NCBI GenBank assembly: GCA_005773755.1
Contig: SXHE01000908.1
Location: 1 to 5,076, forward strand
Length of the DNA: 5,076 nucleotides
Reading direction: 5' to 3'
From: Planctomycetia bacterium
Lineage (GTDB): Bacteria > Planctomycetota > Planctomycetia > Gemmatales > Gemmataceae
The notes beneath the pieces were generated by a model that saw only the letters and a list, made by a program, of their open reading frames with translations, was not told where the DNA came from and searched no databases. A program made the position numbers and the translations under genes. Position 1 is the stretch's first letter. Each line of letters starts with the position of its first letter. This document shows, piece after piece, positions 1 to 5,076 of this stretch.

Positions 1-50
1 ACAGCTACCGGCGGGCTTACGCCGCGCCGCTCGCGCGCTGCCGCCGACCT
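1..50. other. non-coding end with a small GC hairpin
   Basis: No gene is seen here. The stretch lies just downstream of the C45 gene, which is read leftward and stops at 51-53. Bases 9-13 (CGGCG) pair with 20-24 (CGCCG) around a six-base loop, giving a small stem about 27 bases past the stop. There is no T tract after it on the minus strand, so it is not a convincing intrinsic terminator. The wording ACCGGCGGGCTTACGCCG resembles GC-rich palindromic intergenic repeats that I associate with planctomycete genomes, but this is memory and not a search. Confidence 0.35.
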
Positions 51-1184
51 TCATCGAGCGAACAGTTTCCCCAGGTCCAGCTTCACCGGGGTCAGCTTGG
101 TCGCGGGGCCGGGGCCGTAGGCCAGGTGCAGGACGCGCGCCTCCGGCTCGAACACCATCGTCTGAATCGTGCTCTTGCCGGCTTGCACCTTCTCCAACTC
201 CGCCCACACGTCTTTCACGCCCAGCTTCGGGCCGTCCTTCGCTTGCAGCGGCGACAGCTTGTCGTACCGCACGCACTTCGTGTCCAGGCTCAGCTTGTCG
301 GTGCGGAAGTGGTTGGTGCAGCAGCACACGCCGTTCTCGTGCTTGCGCACTTCGAGCGCCTTGGGTGTGATCTCGAACACCGCGCCGCCGTTCTTGTCGC
401 AGATGGTCATGCAGCAGGTCGAAGTACGGGGCATGTCGCGGAGCAGTTTCTCGGCCTCGGCCACGGTGCCGCACTCTTCGAGCACGCGGCGGAACGCCAT
501 CAAGAGCGGCGTCCCCTTCCAGTTGAACTCCGGCTTGTCCTTGCTCCGCTTGATGCTGATTTCGTTGATGGTCACGCACAGGCCGGCGTCGTTCATCCCG
601 CTGATGACGCCCGCGATGGGGCTGACTGTGACCGCGGCGAACGCCCGCTTGCCCTCGCCCTTGTACACCACCACGAGCGTATGCTCGGTGATGCCCTTCG
701 TTGGGAACCAGTCGAAGTTGCGGCCGAAGAGAGGCGCGCCCGTCTTGCTCCGTTCCTTCTCGACGATGATCGTCGAACAGCCCAGGCCGCTGGTCAGGTC
801 CGCGACCGTGTTGGCGAACAGCAGCAGCCCCTCTTCGCTGCCGGACGCCTTCGCCGCGGCCTCGATCTCGGTGGCGATGTGGGCCGGGAAGCTTGGCTTC
901 AGCGACTTCGACATGGCCGCGATGATCGGGTACCGCTTCTCCTGCCCGCTGTCCTTGAGGAACTGCGCGTGCAGCCCCTCGATGTTCGGCGCGTTCTTGA
1001 TCGCCAGCACCCCGAACTGCTCGCCCATCTCTGCCGGCTTGCCCTTGAGTACGAGCACCGGCACCTTGTCGATGTACGTCAGCTCCCCGCCCTTGTGCTT
1101 GGCCGCGGGGAACCGCTTGGGTTCCTCCGCCCGCGCGAAGGTGGCGAACGCGAGCAACGCCAGTCCAAGAGTGAGTCGCTTCAT
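51..1184 (-). CDS. secreted C45-family Ntn hydrolase (acyl-CoA:6-APA acyltransferase-like autoproteolytic enzyme)
   Basis: The 377-residue protein belongs to the C45 peptidase/acyltransferase group of N-terminal-nucleophile hydrolases. These cleave themselves before a cysteine, which then attacks amide or thioester bonds. Residues 1-19 (MKRLTLGLALLAFATFARA) form a typical signal peptide ending in an AxA-type site, so it should act outside the cytoplasm. Visible landmarks are Gly135-Cys136 (GLGCSTIIVE), the likely self-cleavage site and nucleophile; FGRNFDW at 153-159; GMNDAGLCVTINE at 196-208; and TNHF at 289-292, where the family has a conserved Asn. Length fits the family. The ATG at 1182-1184 is chosen because the signal peptide starts there and an AGGAG lies six bases upstream; the frame stays open far beyond it without meaning. 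The gene sits 35 bases after the permease gene, probably in one operon. The substrate is unknown. Cysteine is unusually rich (CC at 257-258, CCC at 287-289). The family is fairly sure, the reaction is not. Confidence 0.92.
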   Translation of the reverse strand: MKRLTLGLALLAFATFARAEEPKRFPAAKHKGGELTYIDKVPVLVLKGKPAEMGEQFGVLAIKNAPNIEGLHAQFLKDSGQEKRYPIIAAMSKSLKPSFPAHIATEIEAAAKASGSEEGLLLFANTVADLTSGLGCSTIIVEKERSKTGAPLFGRNFDWFPTKGITEHTLVVVYKGEGKRAFAAVTVSPIAGVISGMNDAGLCVTINEISIKRSKDKPEFNWKGTPLLMAFRRVLEECGTVAEAEKLLRDMPRTSTCCMTICDKNGGAVFEITPKALEVRKHENGVCCCTNHFRTDKLSLDTKCVRYDKLSPLQAKDGPKLGVKDVWAELEKVQAGKSTIQTMVFEPEARVLHLAYGPGPATKLTPVKLDLGKLFAR

Positions 1185-1188
1185 TGGG

Positions 1189-1197
1189 TACTCCTGC
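1189..1197 (-). promoter_or_regulatory. ribosome binding site of the C45 gene
   Basis: On the minus strand the bases before the ATG read GCAGGAGTACCCA. The AGGAG is a good Shine-Dalgarno core with a six-base spacer. It fixes the start at 1184 inside a frame that otherwise has no stop for about 3 kb upstream. The adjacent permease start has no comparable site. Confidence 0.65.
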
Positions 1198-1219
1198 TCT
1201 ACGCGGTTCGACACACACA

Positions 1220-3079
1220 CTAACCCTCGTTCGGTTGGGCCGTGCGGCCCAGCGACACGTCGAACTCGGTCACCAGCGGCATCAGCATCGCGAAGATGGT
1301 GAACCCGAACGCGCCGCCCAGCACGATGAACGGCATCAACGGGTCGCCGCTCTCGTCGGTTCCGGGGCGGCCGATCAGCACGTTCACGATGCAGTAGAAC
1401 ATCGCCAGCGGGCACACCACGCTCGCCAGCGTCAGCGCGCCGCTGGGCCGGTCGGCGCTCAGCACGTACAGCAGCCCGCCGATGCCCAGCGCCAGGAACG
1501 CGATGAAGCTGACCCACTGGTTCGCGAAGCTGCCGCCGTTGATGACGATCAGATAGATGCTGATGAGCGTGCCGACCGACAGGAAGAAGATCGTGCCCAG
1601 CGTGTGGACGATCGCCATGCGGCTTTGCACGATCCGCAATGAGACGTGCAGGCCCAGCGTGACCGCGAACCCGATCAGCACCACCAGCGCGCCCAGAACG
1701 GCCACGAGCGGCCCGAGGTTGACGGCGATCAACTCGCTGGTGCCGGCCCCGGCCGGCGGGCGCGCAAGCGCCCCGCGGATCGCGTAGAACACCGCGAGCA
1801 GCAGCGGCGGGACGATGTACTCCTTGCAGTTGTACAGCACCCCCAGCACCTTCCCGAACACGAACTCCTTCGGCGACACGTCGGTCACCAGTAGCACGTC
1901 GAGCATCCCGCCGTCGCGCTCGGACGTGATCGACGTGACCGCTTGCGCCGCGACCAACAACAGGCTGAGCACCGCGACCGGCACGAGGCCGTAGGCCGCG
2001 GCGAACGCGGGGCGACCGCCGGGCCGGTTCAGTTCGGTCACCGCGAAGTACAGGATCAGCGCGAGTACGATGCCGAACGCCAGCTTCACCAGCAGCGGGC
2101 GGCGACCGTAGGCGAGCGTGCGGACCTCGCGCCACAGGATCGGGTTGGGCCACACGTCGCGGACCGCGCCGGGCGCGGCGTGGGCCTTCGCGCGCTTCTC
2201 GGCGGCAACGGCCTCGTCTTCGTCCGCGACCGGGTCCGCGGCCACGGTCTCGCGCTGCATGATCGGCTCGCCGCTGGGGTTCCACTTGCGCAGTTTCCAG
2301 ATGCCGACGCCGTTCATGGCGGCGCACAGCACGAGCATCACGAGGAGGAACCCGTAGGCCGGGGCCGGTCCGCCCCACCCGCCGGCGGGCGGTTCCAGAA
2401 CGGTCTGCATCGCGACGAACGGATCGAGCCAGGCCTGCACCGTGTTCCAGTCCGTGCCCGCGGCGACGCTCGGCCCGATCACCGCGACGGCTTGCGTGAG
2501 GCAGATGTACAGCACGAGGAACAGGACAGATAGCGCGAGCGCCTGATAGGTCTTCTCGCGCCACAGGGCGATCAACCCGCCGAGCGACCCGGCCGCGATT
2601 GCCGACGCGAACAGCACCAGCACCGCCTGGAACACCTGTTCGGGGTCGATGCCGCCGAGCAATAGCAGCATCGACAGAACCGGCGCGACGATGAACAGTT
2701 GGATGATGATCGGCAGCAGCGCGCCGATCAGCTTGCCGAGCACGATCTCGTAGTCGCGCATGTCGGTGAGGAGCAGCAGCACGAACGTGCGCCGGTCTTT
2801 TTCCTGCGACACCGCGCTCGCGGCGGAGAGCGTGGCGAAGAACAGCGTGAGCAGGAGTTGCACGAAGACGACGATCTGGAACAGCAGCACGCCGAACGCG
2901 GCGGTCTCGCCGAGCGTGGCGTCGCGCGAGAACCCGACCGTGGCCTGCCAGGTGGTGACGCCGAGAATGCCGATCAGCCCCACCAGGGCGGTGCGCCCCG
3001 CGAAGTGCCCCGCACGGCGCGGCACGGTCACCAGTTCCCGCGTGAAGATCGGGCCGAGCACGCGAACCTCCCATGCCAT
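1220..3079 (-). CDS. ABC-2 type transporter permease with two fused halves
   Basis: The 619-residue protein is an integral membrane permease of the ABC-2 superfamily, which moves substrates, often outward, when paired with an ATPase. I count about 14 hydrophobic segments, roughly at 28-45, 61-83, 118-142, 149-173, 178-201, 241-260, 330-349, 362-382, 418-434, 452-476, 488-514, 522-540, 546-570 and 581-603. It looks internally duplicated. GPIFTREL (9-16) followed by SQEKDRRTFVLLLLTD (91-106) and YEIVLGKLIG (110-119) is mirrored by NPILWREV (312-319), SERDGGMLDVLLVTD (386-400) and KEFVFGKVLG (404-413). A charged cytoplasmic linker at about 262-325 joins the halves. No ATPase gene lies in the window, so the partner is outside it or elsewhere. 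The start MAWEVRVLGP fits the first conserved block but has no clear ribosome binding site. The gene leads a probable operon with the C45 gene. The substrate cannot be read from the sequence. Confidence 0.9.
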   Translation of the reverse strand: MAWEVRVLGPIFTRELVTVPRRAGHFAGRTALVGLIGILGVTTWQATVGFSRDATLGETAAFGVLLFQIVVFVQLLLTLFFATLSAASAVSQEKDRRTFVLLLLTDMRDYEIVLGKLIGALLPIIIQLFIVAPVLSMLLLLGGIDPEQVFQAVLVLFASAIAAGSLGGLIALWREKTYQALALSVLFLVLYICLTQAVAVIGPSVAAGTDWNTVQAWLDPFVAMQTVLEPPAGGWGGPAPAYGFLLVMLVLCAAMNGVGIWKLRKWNPSGEPIMQRETVAADPVADEDEAVAAEKRAKAHAAPGAVRDVWPNPILWREVRTLAYGRRPLLVKLAFGIVLALILYFAVTELNRPGGRPAFAAAYGLVPVAVLSLLLVAAQAVTSITSERDGGMLDVLLVTDVSPKEFVFGKVLGVLYNCKEYIVPPLLLAVFYAIRGALARPPAGAGTSELIAVNLGPLVAVLGALVVLIGFAVTLGLHVSLRIVQSRMAIVHTLGTIFFLSVGTLISIYLIVINGGSFANQWVSFIAFLALGIGGLLYVLSADRPSGALTLASVVCPLAMFYCIVNVLIGRPGTDESGDPLMPFIVLGGAFGFTIFAMLMPLVTEFDVSLGRTAQPNEG

Positions 3080-3167
3080 ACAGTGAGCAACCGGGATAGC
3101 TTATCGTCACCGCGCGCGGCGGATAGCCCGTCGCGAACCCCGACCCTTCGGAAAGCCTCTGGCACTC
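3080..3167. promoter_or_regulatory. divergent intergenic region, probable promoters for both sides
   Basis: These 88 bases separate the leftward permease gene from the rightward sulfatase-fold gene and must hold, or lie close to, both transcription starts. GATAGCTTATC at 3095-3105 is a small inverted repeat (GATA/TATC around three bases); its reverse, GATAAGCTATC, could serve as a -10-like stretch for the permease. GGATAG occurs twice (3094-3099 and 3121-3126). No convincing -35/-10 pair is seen. For the rightward gene the only purine-rich site is GGAAAG at 3150-3155, rather far (12 bases) from the ATG. Confidence 0.35.
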
Positions 3168-4397
3168 ATGCGCGTCATCGTCTTCGCACTGAACGGGTGC
3201 CCGGCCGGGTGGCTGGGCGCGTACGGCAACGACTGGGTGGGCACGCCACACCTCGATCGGCTCGCGGCCGAGGGCGTGGTGTTCGACCGGCACATCGCCG
3301 ACGTGCCGGGGGGGGTAGGTGCTCCGGGCGCGGGTTGCCTCTCGATCCGCGTTCGCGCCAACCATCCCGACACCGACGCGCCTGATGAGTTCTACGCCGG
3401 CTGGGGCGAAGTGTTCGACGCCCGGCCGCGGCCCGACGACGATTCGCCGCTCGACGAGCTGCTCCGCGCGTTCCCGGCCCTGCTCGACCGGCTCGCGGCC
3501 GTGCCCGATTTTTTGCTCTGGATCGAAACGGATCGCCTGATTCCGCCGTGGGACGTGCAACAGGACGTGTTCGAGGCGTACCTGGACGACGAGATCGAGG
3601 AGGAACGGACCGAGGACGACGACGAGGCGTACCTGGACGACGAGGTCGAGGACGAAGAGGCCGCGGAGGAAGAGCTCGTCGAAGTCGTTGAGGAGGACGA
3701 GACGGAAGTAGACGAACCCGCGACTGCGGCGGAGCCGGTCCCGCCGTGGGCCGACCCGCCGACCGGGTTGTTCGACCGCGCGGACCTGGACGCCTGGGAC
3801 TACCTGCAGCGCACTTTCGCGGCGGTCGTTACGAAGCTGGACGCGGAACTCGGTGTGCTGTTCGACCAGCTCCGCGCGCGCGGGCTGGATCGGACGGCCG
3901 CGTGGGTGGTCACGTCGAACTACGGCCACCCGCTCGGCGAACACGGGCAACTCGGCCTGCACCGCCCGTGGCTCCACGAGGAACTCGTTCACCTGCCGCT
4001 GGTGCTGCGGCTGCCGGGCGCGGGGCACGCCGGCCGGCGCGTGCCGGGGTTCACCCAGCCGCCGGACGTGGTCGCCACGATCCGCGCGCTGCTCGGCGCA
4101 CCGCCGGAAGGCAGCGGCTTCGACCTGCTCCCGGTGGCGCGCGGCGAAGCAGAATCGGCGCGGGCGTTCGCGATCACCGCGCTGGAACTGAACGGCGCGG
4201 CGGAACTCGCCATTCGCACACACGAGTGGGCGCTACTGGTGCCGACGCGCACCCCCGACGGCGACCCGCCGCGCGAGCCGCGGCTGTACGAGAAGCCCGA
4301 CGACCGCTGGGAGGTGAACGACCTGTGCGCGCGCAACCTCGAACGCGCCGACGAACTAGAGGCGCTGTTAAGAATGGCCCGCGAAGTGACTTCGTAG
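3168..4397 (+). CDS. sulfatase/alkaline-phosphatase-fold protein, probably catalytically inactive
   Basis: The 409-residue protein has the outline of a sulfatase-like hydrolase. The N-terminus, RVIVFALNGCPAGWLGAYGN (2-21) then TPHLDRLAAEGVVFDRH (26-42), matches the family start. Residues 249-283 (TSNYGHPLGEHG, then HEELVHLPLVLRLPG) match the C-terminal metal-site block, and LYEKPDDRWEVNDL (373-386) matches the usual end. Key residues are missing. The first Asp pair is replaced by Asn-Gly (9-10), no C/S-x-P-x-R with TGR follows FDRH, and the SDHG Asp-His is Asn-Tyr (251-252). It lacks a signal peptide, so a cytoplasmic role is likely. Residues 136-183 are an extremely acidic insert with a 17-residue tandem duplication. 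The stop codon lies in the left arm of a palindromic element. A binding or regulatory role is only inferred; a divergent phosphatase-like enzyme is the alternative. Confidence 0.83.
   Translation: MRVIVFALNGCPAGWLGAYGNDWVGTPHLDRLAAEGVVFDRHIADVPGGVGAPGAGCLSIRVRANHPDTDAPDEFYAGWGEVFDARPRPDDDSPLDELLRAFPALLDRLAAVPDFLLWIETDRLIPPWDVQQDVFEAYLDDEIEEERTEDDDEAYLDDEVEDEEAAEEELVEVVEEDETEVDEPATAAEPVPPWADPPTGLFDRADLDAWDYLQRTFAAVVTKLDAELGVLFDQLRARGLDRTAAWVVTSNYGHPLGEHGQLGLHRPWLHEELVHLPLVLRLPGAGHAGRRVPGFTQPPDVVATIRALLGAPPEGSGFDLLPVARGEAESARAFAITALELNGAAELAIRTHEWALLVPTRTPDGDPPREPRLYEKPDDRWEVNDLCARNLERADELEALLRMAREVTS
3573..3674 (+). repeat. 51-base in-frame tandem duplication inside the sulfatase-fold gene
   Basis: Copy 1 is 3573-3623 and copy 2 is 3624-3674; they agree at 42 of 51 positions by my count. 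A 22-base stretch is identical (3572-3593 and 3623-3644). The copies encode EAYLDDEIEEERTEDDD and EAYLDDEVEDEEAAEEE. The unit keeps the reading frame and extends an acidic, probably disordered loop. Most differences are single substitutions within Glu/Asp codons, which fits duplication followed by drift under selection for negative charge. Confidence 0.9.
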
Positions 4398-4596
4398 GTC
4401 GCGGTCGAGCGAGGCTTTGCGAGCGAGGCCCGACTGCCAGCGCGCGTTGCGTATCTCGCTTGCGTGCCTTCTGTCCGGCCATAGTGAGGCCGGCTACAGA
4501 TAAGTCAAAAAAGGTCTGAGTCCGCTTCGCAGATGCGGTACGCTTGCTGGCCGTCGGGCCTCGCTCGCAAAGCCTCGCTCGACCGCGACCTACGAA
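4391..4596. repeat. 206-base inverted-repeat element between convergent genes (MITE-like or dispersed palindrome)
   Basis: The outer 44 bases, 4391-4434, are the exact reverse complement of 4553-4596. After one mismatch the pairing resumes (4436-4441 with 4546-4551) and continues imperfectly to about 4464/4523. Each arm holds a 10-base direct repeat, CGAGCGAGGC, at 14-base spacing (4406-4415 and 4420-4429; complement at 4558-4567 and 4572-4581). The TAG stop at 4395-4397 of the plus-strand gene and the TAG stop at 4590-4592 (minus strand) of the dehydrogenase lie in opposite arms. There is no ORF of its own, so if mobile it is non-autonomous. The symmetric TA near each end (4395-4396 and 4591-4592) could be an IS630/Tc1-type TA target, but that is conjecture. 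No longer target duplication is visible. It could fold in RNA from either side and act as a transcript end. Confidence 0.92.
4471..4499. repeat. inner hairpin in the loop of the palindromic element
   Basis: CTGTCCGGCC (4471-4480) faces GGCCGGCTACAG (4488-4499) across a seven-base loop, pairing six GC-rich bases and then CTGT/ACAG with a two-base bulge. It lies slightly left of the centre of the large inverted repeat (about 4493). An A6 tract at 4507-4512 follows on the plus strand. On the minus strand the T tract comes before the hairpin, so neither strand shows the classical stem-then-T order of an intrinsic terminator. Confidence 0.6.
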
Positions 4597-5076
4597 ACCG
4601 TCACCACGACCTTGCCGAAGTGTGCGCCGCTTTCCAGGTGGCGGAACGCGGCCACGCCGTCCGCGAGCGCGAAGGTGCGGTCGATCACCGGACGGATCTG
4701 CTTCGCCGTCAGCACCGCGTTCATGGCCTCGAACATCGCCCGCGAGCCGACGAACACGCCTTGCAAGCGAACGGCCTTCATTAGCACAAGGAGCGGGTTC
4801 ACGGTGCCCGCGCCCGCGAGTACGCCGATCAGCGCGACGTGTCCGCCCGTTTTCACCGCCTTCAGCGAGCGGTCGAGCGTGCCCGCGCCGCCGACCTCGA
4901 TCACCACATCGACGCCCGCGCCGCCGGTCTGCTGCCGCGCCCATTTCTCCCAGTCGGGGTTCGTCTTGTAGTTCGTGCCGGCGTCCGCGCCGAGGGCCGC
5001 GGCGCGGGCCAGCTTTTCGTCGCTGCTCGACGTGATGAGCGCCCGCACCCCGAGCGCCTTCGCCAGTTGCAGCGCG
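4590..5076 (-). CDS. zinc-type alcohol dehydrogenase/quinone reductase (MDR family), C-terminal part, cut by window edge
   Basis: The frame is open to the right edge and encodes 161 residues plus the stop, the cofactor-binding half of a medium-chain dehydrogenase/reductase that reduces or oxidises alcohols, aldehydes or quinones with NAD(P)H. It begins within ALQLAKALGVRALITSSSDE, the strand-helix-strand start of the Rossmann fold, and continues with EKLARAAALGADAGTNYK, GGAGVDVVIEVGGAGTLDRS, TGGHVALIGVL and the family end HLESGAHFGKVVVTVS. TSSSDEK at the end of the second strand fits cofactor binding, perhaps NADP. The N-terminal catalytic domain, the zinc ligands and the GxGxxG loop lie beyond the window, so zinc use cannot be judged. 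A GTG at 5046-5048 could be mistaken for a start, but coding continues upstream of it. The last residue and the TAG stop fall within the right arm of the palindromic element. It converges on the sulfatase-fold gene. Confidence 0.9.
   Translation of the reverse strand, partial: ALQLAKALGVRALITSSSDEKLARAAALGADAGTNYKTNPDWEKWARQQTGGAGVDVVIEVGGAGTLDRSLKAVKTGGHVALIGVLAGAGTVNPLLVLMKAVRLQGVFVGSRAMFEAMNAVLTAKQIRPVIDRTFALADGVAAFRHLESGAHFGKVVVTVS

Noticed and set aside
126..1302. Two long plus-strand frames opposite the C45 gene
   Set aside because: Their composition is that of antisense frames and the opposite strand encodes a complete family protein with all motifs, so they are shadows.
51..4223. A stop-free minus-strand frame of 1390 codons across most of the window
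   Set aside because: Only its last 377 codons are a real gene, with signal peptide and ribosome binding site. The remainder is Arg/Ala-rich, antisense to the sulfatase-fold gene and out of frame with the permease, as expected in GC-rich DNA.
4507..4540. Intrinsic terminator for the dehydrogenase, with a T6 tract on the minus strand
   Set aside because: The stem before it (CCGC/GCGG) is weak and ends about a dozen bases before the T tract, so the geometry is poor.
4391..4596. CRISPR-like repeats or a tRNA in the intergenic element
   Set aside because: There are only two long arms in opposite orientation and no spaced direct array; no cloverleaf could be drawn.
4174..4944. A 256-codon minus-strand frame crossing the palindromic element
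   Set aside because: It is Arg/Gly-rich, overlaps the dehydrogenase in another frame and is read through both arms of the inverted repeat, which explains its repeated peptide GRGRARLCERGPTAS.

Overview
The window is GC-rich, densely coding bacterial DNA. The gene content, codon use and protein styles (an ABC-2 permease with two fused halves, a secreted C45 family protein, a degenerate sulfatase-fold protein) suggest a planctomycete, most likely of the Gemmata group. This placement comes from pattern recognition, not from a database search. There are four protein genes, and none has an RNA or mobile-element neighbour with a recognisable transposase.

Layout. Bases 1-50 are a short non-coding end with a small GC hairpin. 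A minus-strand pair follows, read from right to left: a 619-residue ABC-2 type permease (1220-3079), then, 35 bases downstream, a secreted Ntn-hydrolase of the C45 acyltransferase/peptidase type (51-1184). They are probably co-transcribed. An 88-base divergent intergenic region (3080-3167) separates this pair from a plus-strand gene (3168-4397). That gene encodes a 409-residue protein with the alkaline phosphatase/sulfatase fold that appears to have lost the catalytic and metal-binding residues. It also carries a very acidic insert containing a 17-residue tandem duplication. The last gene, on the minus strand and cut by the right edge (4590-5076), is the C-terminal half of a zinc-type alcohol dehydrogenase/quinone reductase (MDR family).

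The most striking non-coding structure lies between the two convergent genes at the right. A 206-base inverted-repeat element (4391-4596) has perfect 44-base arms that continue inward as an imperfect stem. Each arm contributes the stop codon of the gene running into it, with the same seven bases TTCGTAG on both sides. It looks like a small non-autonomous element (MITE-like) or a dispersed palindromic repeat that settled between two converging genes, and it may now act as a bidirectional transcript end.

No CRISPR array, tRNA, rRNA, phage gene or complete new defence system is visible. The genes do not form one obvious pathway. The permease and the C45 enzyme may work together at the cell envelope, while the sulfatase-fold protein and the dehydrogenase look unrelated to them.
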